Shown here one piece after another: positions 50,775-62,239 of a stretch of DNA of 64,000 nucleotides (its first letter is position 1; every line of letters begins with the position of its first letter). This DNA is from Dimorphilus gyrociliatus (lineage: Eukaryota; Annelida; Polychaeta; Dinophilidae), in NCBI GenBank assembly GCA_904063045.1, contig CAJFCJ010000013.1, forward strand, positions 294,623-358,622, read 5' to 3'. Made by a program: the position numbers and the translations under genes. The notes under the pieces were generated by a model that was given only the letters and a program-made list of their open reading frames with translations, had not been told where the DNA came from and did no database searches.

Positions 50775-51504
50775 GTAACAGTAACAGTTGTTCCTCAATT
50801 TCAAATGATTCTGCTTATCAAAATTTGGAAATTTTATCTTAAATCTTGAAACAATGACGTAACAGATATATTTCTTCATCTTAGCCGTAGGATACATTGT
50901 TTTCCCTTTGTAGCAATGTGCAACAACTATCGCTAATATACTTAAATTAATAATACTTGTACCTATAGAACAACTTCTCTGCTACGAATGCAGTAGTAAG
51001 GAACAATCAAGTTGCGGTCCGTATTTCGAGTCATCGGCTTTCGAGAGCAAGAAGTGCTCTCTCAACGAGACGGTCTGTGCGCTTCAAAGGCAACCAAGAG
51101 AAACCGGTCAGCTTGTCGCCATAATTCGTAGCTGTTATACTCCCGGTAAGGCAACATCTCTAGGGCTACGTAATTTCCCGATTGCAGTTTCTTTTTTACT
51201 CAGATGCTATAGACATATACGAGACAGAGTAAAATCGTATTGTCATATCATGTAGGCAGTAGGCTGTAAACATTATTTTTACTTTTAATTACACTTTGTT
51301 TCCTTTCTCCATATATTTTTTCATACCCTTTATACAGGCCTATTTTCTGGCTTAAATTCGTCCGAAGGCTGTCGATATTGGACAAACAATCATAATTATA
51401 GGGCACTCTATTGCTTTTGCAGCACCGATTTGTGTAATAGCGGAGGTGTATTTCGAGTGTCGTTTGTCTTAATATTTTGTTTAATTTTATGTAAATTAAA
51501 GTAA
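50408..51504 (+). CDS. Ly6/uPAR (LU)-domain GPI-anchored protein
   Basis: Three exons (50408-50468, 50969-51145, 51338-51504) join in phase to 134 residues. Signal peptide MYPVSRLLVLVLLALLVANS, then one three-finger domain: LLCYECSS, SSCGP, KKCSL, TVCAL, RSCYTPG, GCRYW, and YCFCSTDLCN ending in the invariant CN. Ten cysteines and the CN fit the LU fold. The last 20 residues are hydrophobic (VSFVLIFCLILCKLK), a GPI-attachment signal. Such proteins modulate receptors and channels or septate junctions at the cell surface; the target is not evident. A GAA/GGA repeat follows the stop codon. Confidence 0.88.
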
Positions 51505-52004
51505 GACAAGAAGAAGAAGAAGAAGAAGAAGGAGGAGGAGGAGGAGGAGGAGAAGAAGCGAAAAAGACTAAAATTTTTGTTTCGTTTTTTTTTTCTTTGT
51601 ATACGTAGCTCTGTGTATTTCTATTATACGACTTAAAGTAAATTAATATACCCTACGTACAATTGCTGCCATATTATGTGTGTACTGTATATGTACATAT
51701 ACGATCAAAACAACACGTTTATATTCATCCTTCTAGTAGCGAACATAATTCGATGAAATAAACATACTATAAAGAAGCACATTCAACTCATCCCTACTCA
51801 TTAGAACATATGTCTGAAAAAAAAAAGCGGAATGTGACCAACGCCATCTAATGTACACTGAAACGAGTATATCTAAACGATGACTAGTTAGGATTGTTTA
51901 AAGTTCTCTTCTGTTCTATGTCGCCTCCATTTCTTAAATTCTTTTTTTTTTTATTTTTTTTAGTTTTTTTTGTTTTTGTTGCTTTTTGTTGTTCTAATTC
52001 TCGT
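51505..52004. other. Convergent 3' region between Ly6 and AP-2 alpha
   Basis: Holds a GAA/GGA repeat (51509-51558), an AATAAA at about 51759, a CTCF-like ACGCCATCTAATG at 51841-51853, and T-rich DNA. No exon seen. Confidence 0.6.
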
Positions 52005-55000
52005 TTACAAATGCAGTTCGAGGGCTTCGCAGAATAGTTTTGCAACACCTTCTTTACTTGATCGTATCGTCAGACGGTACATCTGTTTGTAACAAGAAAA
52101 ATATTATAGTATGCACATGTTTTCTTATAATAGATGTACAGTATACACATCAATGTATACATATTTCTTGTTGTACATTATTTGATCAAAAACAAGATAA
52201 GTAACTTGAGAGAAACTTCAACCAACCTGTTTACTCAATTCCAATCTCATTAAGACACCTATCTGTTGTTGTCGAGTAGCCACTATACCGGCTCCAACGC
52301 AATTACTTTCATTCGGATCGACGCCTTCCAAAAATGAAAAACCAAAACCCATCAGGCGAGCTTTTACATTTTCTTTCGCCACGGAAAACTTAGCTTTAAA
52401 GATACTCTGATTCTCCTGTTGAGGTTGGCCAAGTGCCTTCCATCTTTGGAAGAATGTCTTCGAATTCATCGCTACACCTTCAACAAATTTACTTAACATT
52501 ACTGGAACACGAATAGATAAACGCTGATCTGTTTCCCAAGTTCCTCCACCCTTATACTTATACGTAAGCAACAGTTGAGGATTGGCTTCAAAAACTGTTA
52601 TACATTCGGTATTTATCTGAAGTTGTTTCTGAGCTCCGCCAGGCAATTCCGATTCAATTGGCTTTACGTCGATCATTAATTGACTTGATAATTCAGACGC
52701 ATTTGTTATTTCTGTTGTCAAGTTAGTCATTGGATAGTTAGACTTGTTTCCCAAAAATAAACAAACTCTTCCCAAATTCTGACGAAATTCCGACCTAACG
52801 CCCACTTGTATCAGCTCATTTTCAAAGAGAACTCCATTATTTTTAGTATAAAAAGCATTGAAATTATCTTGCGATTCTTGAGAGTTGGAACTCGAACTTG
52901 TTAGGTTATTATGATTGTTAGTTTCTGTAAGCGAATCTCCTCCTAAGGCTAGGTCGACGAGCAGAGAATTTCCAGTAGATTGTGTCGGGAGTGGTTCGAC
53001 GGTTTTTATTTGGGGAATCGATGGATCAACTAAATCTGTGATTGCTTGAGATGCGGGTGTCTGCTTATATGTAACTGGTGCATCTTTAGTGGCTGGACGT
53101 TTCTTTTTCAATTTTGCCAATATTGAACTTTGACGTTCGGGGAATGGAGGCATTTCTTCTAGAACAGTGGCCAACACATCAGCAGATGCAATGGTAGACA
53201 ATTGAAGATATTCTATGGCGCGTTGCTGCAATTCGACATCCGCGTTACGGATTTGATTCTCATTGCTTAAAACTTCTTGTACGTGAACTTTAATTTCAGG
53301 AAAGAGGTTAACAAATTTGATATAGGCTGATAAAAGAAGCCCTCTGGTTTGAACATTGCATAAATGAAATTTCGAATGCAGCAATTTAAATTGTATAAGA
53401 GGGCTAGAGCGTGGATCTCCAGCAATAAGATTGCCAAACTCTCCAAGAATATAACCACCGACTTTGACCATATTTTCGTGGCATGCAGGCGCCTGTAGGG
53501 CTTCAAAAACAGTTTTGGCAGCATACCCTTGAACGTCGTCCCGATTAATAACAATATGTATGACTCTATACCACACTTCTTCGCTAACGTAGTCACCGGC
53601 TACTCTAATTAAATTCAGGATTGTGTCAACGTACCAAGTATAATCTACGGCGTACTTTTCGGCTAAAATGGCAACTTTAAGCACCATCTCTTCCCTGATA
53701 GAATAATCGGCCGTTTCCAAATACGTCAGCATCTCAGAAACAATATCAGAGGCATTACTTCGATCGCACATAGCGTACAATAAATCAACAGCTCTTTGTC
53801 TTACGCTTACATCTCTCTCAGTTTTTAGGGCCTGAATTACCGTCTCTTGGTGCTTCTTAACAGCGTCATGGGAAAATTCAGATGTTGCCAAAAGACACAT
53901 ACTTTCTAAAGCTAAATATCTCAGATTAGTTTCTCTGTGCTGAAGAAACTGTCCTAATTGATTACAAGCTCTAACAAGCAAAGTAGGATCGCAATCCATA
54001 TGGATGATAAGGTTAATAGCTTCAAATAAAACAGCATTCTTTGCGTTGGAATGTTGTACTTTCTTCGATTTTGGAGGCTCTTGCGCTTTGTTCAATATCG
54101 TCTCCAAGCATTCTGGTAGTCGAGTCTTCACTCCAGGATCATCAGATGGAGGATAATTTTGCAGAAGTCGTAATAACTTAACGGACAGCCATGGAGCGGG
54201 TACAAAGTAATAAGTATAGTCTTGTAAATCAGTATACGAAGACGTAACAATTCTAGACAATCTGGAAACAGCCAATGTTACGCATCCTTTGTACTCTTCT
54301 GGATTTCTCTTTACAAGCGTATCAATTAAGGAAACGGCAGCAGTCACCACCCCCAAATGTTGATCATTTAATAAATGAATTATTCTAGATGACCATTCTT
54401 GCATTTTAATAACTTCAGGTGCATTACGAATTAATCTCAGCAGGCATAAAGCCGATGATTGCTTAACGGAATCAATTGTTTCTCCCGAAACTAGTAGTTT
54501 TGGGATAACTTGACCGAGTTCTTCGGCCATTTCGGCACTTCCAATGTTGGCAATACATTGTAAAGCCAAATTAACGTGAATTGGGTTACGAGAAGACAGG
54601 TCATTCTTTATTGATTGTATAACCAATTTCATAAGTTCGTTACTCTCACTTACTAAAACTGATATGAATAAATATCCTATTTGCTTCTCAGTATACTTGT
54701 TCGAGCTAAGTAGATTCACCGCCTCCATATGTCCAAAGTCAATATCGTGACCCAAAAGAAATATAAATAACAGCTTACATACATATTTCTTCTTTTGATA
54801 GCCATCCAAAGTTTTATCTCCTATAATAAAAAAAAAAAAATTACAATTGTAAACATCGCAGATGAGTGAAAGTCGACTATCAAAACACAATACTTAAAAA
54901 TATCATTTAAATAAAAAACATTAAAAATAAATAGAGAATTTAATATAAAATTCTTTTCTTTACCCTTGAACTTGGATCTGATATTAGCTAATTCCTTGTT

Positions 55001-55179
55001 AATTCTTTTTACTTCAGCCTCTCTACTTTTGCCTGTTTAAAAGAAGTACAAATAGAATTTATTATATTATTATGTACTGTATTTATATAGAAGAATAATA
55101 GAAAGGGATACTTACAATTTCTAATATCAGAAATAAAGACGGCCAAGCCACGCATTCCATCACCTTTTACTGCAGGCAT
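52005..55179 (-). CDS. AP2A: AP-2 complex subunit alpha (alpha-adaptin)
   Basis: Large subunit of the clathrin adaptor for endocytosis at the plasma membrane; it binds PI(4,5)P2, AP2-sigma and accessory proteins. Four coding exons (55116-55179, 54964-55032, 52227-54820, 52005-52082) join in phase to 934 residues, the family length. Seen: [24 protein letters not shown] at the very start, [16 protein letters not shown] and [19 protein letters not shown] (basic lipid-binding region), the Adaptin_N solenoid with the ALESMCLLA and [15 protein letters not shown] blocks, a Ser/Asn-rich hinge near residue 630-700, then the appendage ([15 protein letters not shown] to [15 protein letters not shown]). 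The C-terminal 25 residues are in a separate exon that ORF reading misses. An acceptor 14 bases before the ATG shows a 5' UTR intron. Confidence 0.97.
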
Positions 55180-56880
55180 CCTATCGATTGGTGCTGAAAA
55201 ATGTTTCAAATGTATAAGCCGCATAGTATGATGAATCAATTAATAAATAAATTTAAATATAAACCAATCAGTCACGAGTCACGCGAAAATGAAACCGTTT
55301 GTTTGTCCACATTAATTGAATATAGTCTTTAAGATTTTAAGAATCTTTAAGTAATTATTTTCTTTTCAAATAAATTGAATATTTATTCTTAAATTAGGAA
55401 TATAATAACAACAAACCGCCCCTTTACCGAATTAATTAAAAGCGCAGTCAACTCATATAAACAACTTATAGTTTTATAATTTTAGGTAATAATTTCTTTA
55501 CCATAGATTATCGACTGGAAAAAAAACAAGCAAGAAGCGTTATTTCAGTGAAAACAAAGGCGGTAAAAATCTCCCCAAATCAACTCAACAGGAACTGCGA
55601 CGCCATTATGACTAACCAAAACGAGACTGGTACTCCCACTATGGTACTCAATAAAATCAATTAATAGTTATATATTTTATATTTAATAAATATATTAAAA
55701 ATTATAACAAATAATAAAATAATAATTATTGATATCAACGAACTAGTGACATCTAGTACGGGATTTGGTTGGTGGATAGATAGATGGCGTTACGAAACGT
55801 GTGCCCGCGTATTTTAAACAGGCCTTTAGGCTTTTTCTTCACTAGCCAACTAGGGTTATTCTTCCATTAACAATTAATTATTATTTTTCTATTACAAATC
55901 GTTTAATGAACGATAACCGTTTTATTAATAATTCTCCTTGTTTTCTTATCCTATAAAAGTCTTCAAAGGGAAGAAGACAACACTGGAAAATTCGTCGGAA
56001 ACATCTTAAAATATCAGCACACAATCAGACAGAATATTTAGATTCAAGCATTTCCAAGGTCAAACGACGAATGGAACAATTAAATATTATTTATTTTCTT
56101 TCCTTACTAATGGGAGAATCATTGTTCTTTTATTTATTTGACATTTCTCTTAATTATTTACAAGAATAGGTCCAAAAAAAAAGAACATAGAATGGAATCT
56201 TCGTGGTCAACTCTAATTATTTTTGATATGGAACGTGTTAATTCTCTTTAGGGAAAGAATACCAAAAATTCCTCTGAAACAGACATAGTAAATGATCCAA
56301 GAGGAAGAAGTAGTATTTTAATTGAATGCAGCTGTTGTTATCCAAAATTTTCATTCCATAAATAGAAAAAATGTTTTTAAAGGATAAAAAAAGAAGTGCA
56401 TTATTTATGAAGAAAAATTCGAGTAATTTGCTTAATAAGTATAGGAAAGTAATAATTTCTTTTAATCATTATATTGTCACTATCCAATGAAAAGAATATT
56501 CTTCAAGCTCCCTTCCCCCTCTCTGTCGTTCTTGTTCGCTCTCTCTCTCTCTCTCTCTCTCTCTTCCTATATACATATATATTTATAGGTCTCTCTCTCA
56601 ATGCATATATTTACTGTCTCATATTCGAAATACTGAGGATGAAATATACTATTTCTGGTTGATTAGGTGAAATACTCTCATATTTTTATGATTATACGAC
56701 AGGTATTTTACTTAATTTAGCTAATAGTATCCACTTTAGCACCTGGCTTCTTTGTAATTAGGGGAGAGGAAGGTTATGAGGTCATTTGGGGGCCGATCAC
56801 TGTATGCTGCGTACACATATTAATAGACAATATTAATATAGCGCTGGCGTTTTGCCTCTGATCTTCTATATCACGACAAT

Positions 56881-57021
56881 ATGCGTAGTGAAAATATTTC
56901 AGCTATTCTCTCAAGACTAGCTATTAACCATAACAGATCACCAGAGAATGAAAAGGTCGCCGTCTTTATTCTTGATGAAAACGCTAACAAAGACTTATCT
57001 GCAAAGATAAAATTTTCCTAA
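56881..57021 (+). CDS. Possible small ORF, 46 residues (unsupported by family)
   Basis: Opens with ATG CGT AGT and ends at TAA. Its translation (beginning MRSENISAILSRLAIN, containing KVAVFILDENA) has ordinary amino acid composition and sits in a G+C-richer island, unlike the repeat ORFs around it. The opposite strand is also open over much of it, behind a good acceptor (TTTGCAG at about 57003), so strand and coding status are uncertain. No family recognised. Confidence 0.2.
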   Translation: MRSENISAILSRLAINHNRSPENEKVAVFILDENANKDLSAKIKFS

Positions 57022-57095
57022 AAGCTTCCTCTTATCATACCTACGCATGGAAGATGCTGCTGTCATCAGCAAGACTCTATACTGTAGCACCACCG

Positions 57096-57109
57096 GTTTC
57101 CAAGGTAAC
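57096..57109. promoter_or_regulatory. RFX/X-box-like motif
   Basis: GTTTCCAAGGTAAC matches the X-box consensus GTNRCC-N-RGYAAC with one mismatch. X-boxes mark promoters of ciliary genes. No target gene is evident. Confidence 0.25.
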
Positions 57110-57421
57110 ATTGCCTATCCGCAAAATAATTTTTTAGGAGGGTAAAAAATGTAAATTACCAATAAAAAATTGAGATATTTTAGCCATCGTCTATTTTCAA
57201 CTTGCAAACTAGTTAGTAGAGAAATAGTATTAGAAAAATAAATGGCCAAGAACCTTTTCGTTTTTCTTTATTTTTGTACAGCAATACGAATTTGAAAGAC
57301 GTTAAAATACATACAATTGTTCTTTTTCGGCAAAAACTTTAAAATACCATAGAGAGAAACAGTACATTCATAGTTTAGATATAAATAAGAATACCTATAG
57401 CACAAGTATGAATGTTTAATG

Positions 57422-57464
<43 letters not shown>

Positions 57465-57717
57465 ACTTTATATGCAATTCTATGAATAAAGTTTGTAAGT
57501 AAGATGAAGGCTGTGAACATACGTAAAATAGCTTTTATAAATTTGTAAATAAACGATGTTCAAAGAAACATTCTTTAAGAAATATACATGTACGAGTATC
57601 ATTATCATTTAATTTAACAAAAAAAGAAGGGCAGCTTTAATAGTAATGAATAACCAAATTCTAAAGCCAGAAAATTTCATCATAAAAAAGAACTCTTTGT
57701 TTTCTCCTGTTCCATTT

Positions 57718-59537
57718 CTAATTTCTTAAAAGAACAAATACTAGAAGTAGAATTAGTAGCGTCGTTGACATAGAAGTTTCAAGTTTCCCTCCCCAGTTAC
57801 CACCCACTAAGCTCTTATATTCTTGCGCTATTGGAAAAGAATAAAGAATGAGGAACGAATAATTATTAGAATATTATTAAGAAGAGTTATTGTATATTTA
57901 ATTTTATCTTATTTACTTTTAATTAATTTGAAATCATAATCCGCCTTTCCGAATTTATTTTCAGCTTTAATTGTATATTTCCCATAGTGTTTATCAGCAG
58001 CAACCTTAGATATTAGAATATTGATTTCTCGTTCGTCGTCGTATTTGTTTTTCTGTTTAAATTTAAAGAAATTAATTCCGTTCGATTTATCTTCGCAGAT
58101 GCAATTAAGAAAGAGAAATATACAAAAAACATTAATTAATCTATATCTCAATGTACATACCTCCTCGTAGAGTTTCAGTCCGAAATCAGGTGAATTTTTT
58201 AAATTACCACCTTTAGGTAATGTAAGAGAAACATCTGCTTTCGGATTAGATCTCACTTTACATACTATCTTAAATTTATCTCCAACTCTTCTCCTAAATT
58301 CCACAGCTTCGCAATTTAATTTTGGAGAATATTCAATAACAACTTTAACCTCTGTAGAGATTTTTTTAGTTTCTGGTACTTGAGCTGAACAAGTTAGTTT
58401 GGCGTTGTTATATTCAATAGCCACGCTATTACTCTTTAATGTATAAGACATATTGAAGTTTAGATCTGACTCCTCAGAAGATTTAATCGAAAGTCCAAAA
58501 TCGCTTGTAACGTCTACATTCTTTTCTCCACTCACTTCCTTATCTCTTGAAATAGTAACTTTTGGCTTAACTTTAGAACCTTGAACAATAACAAGGCAAC
58601 TTAGAAACTTTCGGTTTACTTCGTTGAGCGTAACAACACTTCCGTTCTTGTTGGATACTATGTTGTTGGAAAAGGGAGCGTACGATCTGAATTCAACTTT
58701 CCGAGGTAATACTAAGACGTTTAGGGTAAAGTTATAAACAGTCTCTTTGCAATGTTCCGAAGTGCAACTGCATTTATAAACTCCGCTGTCTGAGCCTTGT
58801 GCCCTGCTTAAATGGAATTTAATAATTGTACGACCGTCAGTCTCGGAATCTGTTGTTTTTGCATATCTATTGTTTTTATCTACAAGACCAGGAGTACCGA
58901 CGAGATAGAGAGCGGCTCTTGATTTTTCAATAATTCTCACTGACTCTGTAGCCGGTAGAACACAATTGATTACATAATCTTCACCTTCGCGCACGCTGTC
59001 CTCAGATTTTTCCCAGCCTAAATTTACAGCAGATACGGTCGATGTTAATAGTAGAAAACCTGTTTTTGAGGAATGATAAACTGGCCTATAATGACAGCTA
59101 TTTACTATATATTTAACAACATGTTCGCGTGGAATGGTTTTACTGTATGTAAATTAATCACGCGATGAACGTTTTAACACTTAATGAATAACAAACGTAA
59201 ACAAGGATACACTCCTCTGTTTTATATCGCTCTTAAAAGACAAAGGTGTTAAAGAATGAGGGGATCTGCTCGTGTTAAATAACAATTGTCTTGCATGGTA
59301 GATATAGCCCCGATCGAAAGGATAAAACAACACTGCAAACAGGTTATTCTAAACAAAACAAACTGAAATCTCGGAAAATCAATAAAATCACGCGACGTTT
59401 AGAAGAGCAAAGAAAAAAGTGGTAGAGACGACGGCTAAGAGAGAAGGAGGGGGGGTGTGTATTGGGTACAAAACAGAATAAAAGAAAAGAGAAAACATTT
59501 ATCATACGATGTTGTGTATCTTACCTAAGAATCTCAT
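57718..59537 (-). CDS. GPI-anchored immunoglobulin-domain cell-surface protein
   Basis: Four exons (59525-59537, 58161-59059, 57917-58052, 57718-57827) join in phase to 385 residues. The 13-base first exon plus exon 2 gives the signal peptide MRFLGFLLLTSTVSA. Three Ig-like domains follow: the first has YVINC and DSGVYKCSC; the second SCLVIV and AKLTCSA; the third KIVCKV and the Ig end motif YGKYTIKAENKFG. The last exon ends in a Gly/Ser spacer and a hydrophobic GPI signal (TTLLILLLVFVLLRN). Without it the protein would be secreted. The intron at 58053-58160 has no in-frame stop, and an alternative acceptor about 45 bases upstream would keep frame, so an isoform is possible. Resembles neural adhesion/guidance Ig proteins; no orthologue named. 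Confidence 0.8.
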
Positions 59538-59787
59538 AATATTTTCCTCTTCTTGTCAGATCTAGAAACGGTATAAATAAATTTTGGCAGAGCTTCCTTC
59601 TAAGAGAAAACGTGCGGCAAAATATTGTTCCAGAGAATCACGCTCTGCCGTATACGAATACAGAATTTTTATTAATGAGTAGGGGAATTCGTAGGAAAAG
59701 CCCCAGCCTCGTTCCCAACAAGCGCGAATGAGTCATTTATATAAAAATATAAACTTGAACTAAAAAATAGCAAACTAGCTGTTTATC

Positions 59788-59818
<31 letters not shown>
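59538..59818. other. Short gap between Ig gene and DEG/ENaC gene
   Basis: Minus-strand promoter of the Ig gene plus a TA repeat at 59792-59818 just beyond the channel gene's stop codon. Confidence 0.6.
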
Positions 59819-61216
59819 CTATTTAAAATGGTACTCGTTTATCATTCTCATTAGACGCCTATATACATCATATGATAAACGACTGCTACTTGTTTCATTG
59901 TCAATTAATTTGAGAATCCTTTTGCGGGTTTCAGTCAAAGTTCTTCTATGCTTTTCAAACCTGTCTGTTGACGATTTGCATAGTTTAGCCATAGAGTACC
60001 TAATAGCGTCGATAATAAAGTTAAATCCCTCCAATATGCTCATAATCGATATACCAGCTAAAACGCTTAGAATCCCGCCAATGTTAGCAGCTGTTGTATA
60101 AAGATCTCCCTTCGCTTCATTTCTATATTTTTCAGTTATCATAGTTGAGTAAAAAACGTTAACTTCCGTTTGATTTATATCCTCTCTAAACGGTAAAGTT
60201 GTAACTCTAGTATTATATTTAATACGATGACAAACATCTGGACAAATTCGATTTAATTTGTCCCTATTAATTTGCTCTAATTGCCTTTTGGAACTATCAA
60301 TACAACTTTTGAATATTGAAGAATTATTACAAGATTCTAGAAGAGAATTATTAAGATATTCGTAATAGTTGCAATTGCAATTAAATTCAACAATTCTTTG
60401 AAAGAGACTGTAGATGCAAGTTTGTCGAGTATAAAATGGTAATTCAGTCATTCCCTTGCTCCATTTAAAAGCAAAATAATCACGTTTCTTCATTTGTTTC
60501 TTTGTTAAATATTCACAATTGCTGTACGATTGTGGATTATCGATCCATTCCATCCTCCGTATTCCTACGTGATTAATAGTGGCTGGCGTTATGTAGATAC
60601 CGTCGATTTCCGGCAAAGGTGATTGGGTTTCTTCATGAATTTCTAATCTGATAATGGGACTATTGACAAGAAACTTTAAGCCTGTATCCTCTATCATAGA
60701 GTTGGCTTCCAGCAGTCCAAACTCGTTGTAAAGATAACAGTTTTTATAAAGATGGTGATTGTATCTTCTAAAATTACTGTTTAAATTGAATTAATTGATA
60801 TTTTTATTAAATAAAAAAAATTGATTTACTTGCCATTCTTGAAGATTATTATTAAAGTAGCACTTTAATGCCTTATCTGTTGCATTCCCCAGACAGAACG
60901 TAATAACAGGGTAAGTAAGGCGAGTATTGTAAGACTGAGTGATGCTAGTTGACGTTCTTCCTTCTGAAAAGGAGCGTAAAGCGAAAACCGTTGCACTCAG
61001 AGCGATAATTAACGATGCAGCAAAACACAAGGACCAAAAGTAACTTGTCAATTTGCCTCGAGCTGAAACAAAATAAGCCGGTCCGTGCGTATGTGTCTTC
61101 TCAGCATAATGATATACTAGTTCTTTGAAGTCTATAAAGTCGATTTGATTGTCGCTAAATGTGCCTGGTGAAGCTTTAAATACAATCCTTTCCCTGGGGT
61201 TTCTGTCAGAGGCCAT
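59819..61216 (-). CDS. Degenerin/ENaC-family sodium channel
   Basis: Two exons (60834-61216, 59819-60776) give 446 residues if the intron is a GC-AG intron (TG|GCAAGTAAAT ... AAACAG|T). A GT donor three bases later would break the frame. Seen: cytoplasmic THTHG gating motif before TM1, TM1 (SYFWSLCFAASLIIALSATV), a Cys-rich extracellular domain (NCYLYN, TCIYSLF, FNCNCNYYEYL, CPDVC), and TM2 with the selectivity filter region GGILSVLAGISIMSILEGFNF (G-I-S filter, conserved Glu). The extracellular domain is about 280 residues, shorter than in ASIC or FaNaC. Gating ligand (peptide, acid or mechanical) cannot be read. Start codons of this gene and the plus-strand isochorismatase gene are 166 bases apart. 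Confidence 0.88.
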
Positions 61217-61382
61217 TCCTCTTACGTAGACGCCGAACCGTCCCTCAATTAATTTTCAACTATTGAAAGGAGCGCGCAGTTCTAAAAACTGGTGATAAGT
61301 AATAAAAGTAATATTTTTCTATTGACCTTGACCTGTAATTGTTTTCTTAGGAGTTTACTTGCGATTCCTTTAAGAATCTGAT
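61217..61382. promoter_or_regulatory. Shared divergent promoter, DEG/ENaC / isochorismatase
   Basis: 166 bases between opposite start codons, with no sign of 5' UTR introns. A bidirectional promoter is inferred from spacing alone. Confidence 0.5.
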
Positions 61383-62040
61383 ATGGCGAGAAGATTAGGT
61401 AAATTAAACACAAAATCCTCTATGTTATTCCTATGCGATATGCAAGAGAAATTTAGGAGGACGATACAATATTATCCTTCTATTCTTGAGGTCAGTAGAA
61501 GGATGCTAACTGCAGCCAAGGCCTTAAATTTGCCAGTTGTCGTAACCGAACAATATCCAAAAGGACTTGGTCATACAGTAAAGGAATTAGATGTTAAAGG
61601 ATTCCCTATTATTGAGAAAACCCAATTTTCTATGTGTACTGCGGAAACTCGAGAACATTTAAAGAGCGTCAAAAATTTAAATTCTGTACTACTTTGTGGA
61701 ATTGAAGCACACGCGTGCGTACAACAAACAGCATTTGATCTGTTGGAAGATGGATATGACGTCCATATTTTAGCCGATGCGGTCTCATCAAGGAGTATGG
61801 TTGACAGGTCTGCTTTGAGCATTCGCAATGAAAAATGTTATATATTGACATGATACAATTTTTTCCTTTAGAATGCTGGCTTTCCGAAGAATGGAGAACG
61901 CTGGGGCTTTTATTACAACGTCCGAATCAGTTTTATTGATGCTTTGTAAAGATGCGGCTCATCCCAAATTTAAGGAAGTACAAAAGTGCATTTGGGAAGT
62001 GACCCCGGACAGCGCAATTCTCTCTGGACAGATTGAATAG
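61383..62040 (+). CDS. Isochorismatase domain-containing protein (ISOC1/2 type)
   Basis: Two exons (61383-61807, 61872-62040) join in phase to 197 residues, the length of animal ISOC2. The cysteine-hydrolase triad is visible: Asp in FLCDMQEKF, Lys in TEQYPKGLG, and Cys in [14 protein letters not shown], with the usual cis-peptide before it. SSRSMVDR with [19 protein letters not shown] closes the fold. The animal proteins are probably cytosolic or mitochondrial hydrolases of unknown substrate; isochorismate itself is not an animal metabolite. The start at 61383 gives the normal short N-terminus (KSSMLFLCD). Confidence 0.95.
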
Positions 62041-62239
62041 ACCTTTAATTTTAACATTAATACTAAATTCTTTTCATTGAATGTTTTGATCTTTTGAACT
62101 GCAGATGGAGTTTTGATTCATTTTTTCGCTAGATGGCAGTGATAGCGTTTTATTTATGTGAACGATAATTAGTTTTATAAAAAAACCTTTCACTAAAAAT
62201 ACTTGAGATTGATAAAAAAATTGTTGTTTTTTTTAAAAA
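62041..62239. other. Gap before the molybdo-flavoenzyme gene
   Basis: 199 bases, the promoter of the next gene. It contains CGCTAGATGGCAGT at 62127-62140, a CTCF-like motif. Confidence 0.5.

Larger units (their letters stand above)
55180..57717. other. Intergenic, AP-2 alpha to Ig-domain gene
   Basis: About 2.5 kb. It holds the AP-2 alpha promoter and noncoding first exon (somewhere near 55500-55640), two CTCF-like sites (55748-55757 and 55788-55802), a CT repeat (56538-56563), a small ORF with an RFX-like box (56881-57109) and a TA repeat (57425-57462). Confidence 0.55.

Noticed and set aside
52218-54890. AP-2 alpha read as one ORF ending in KQVG
   Set aside because: The ends are intron translation; separate exons supply the true N- and C-termini.
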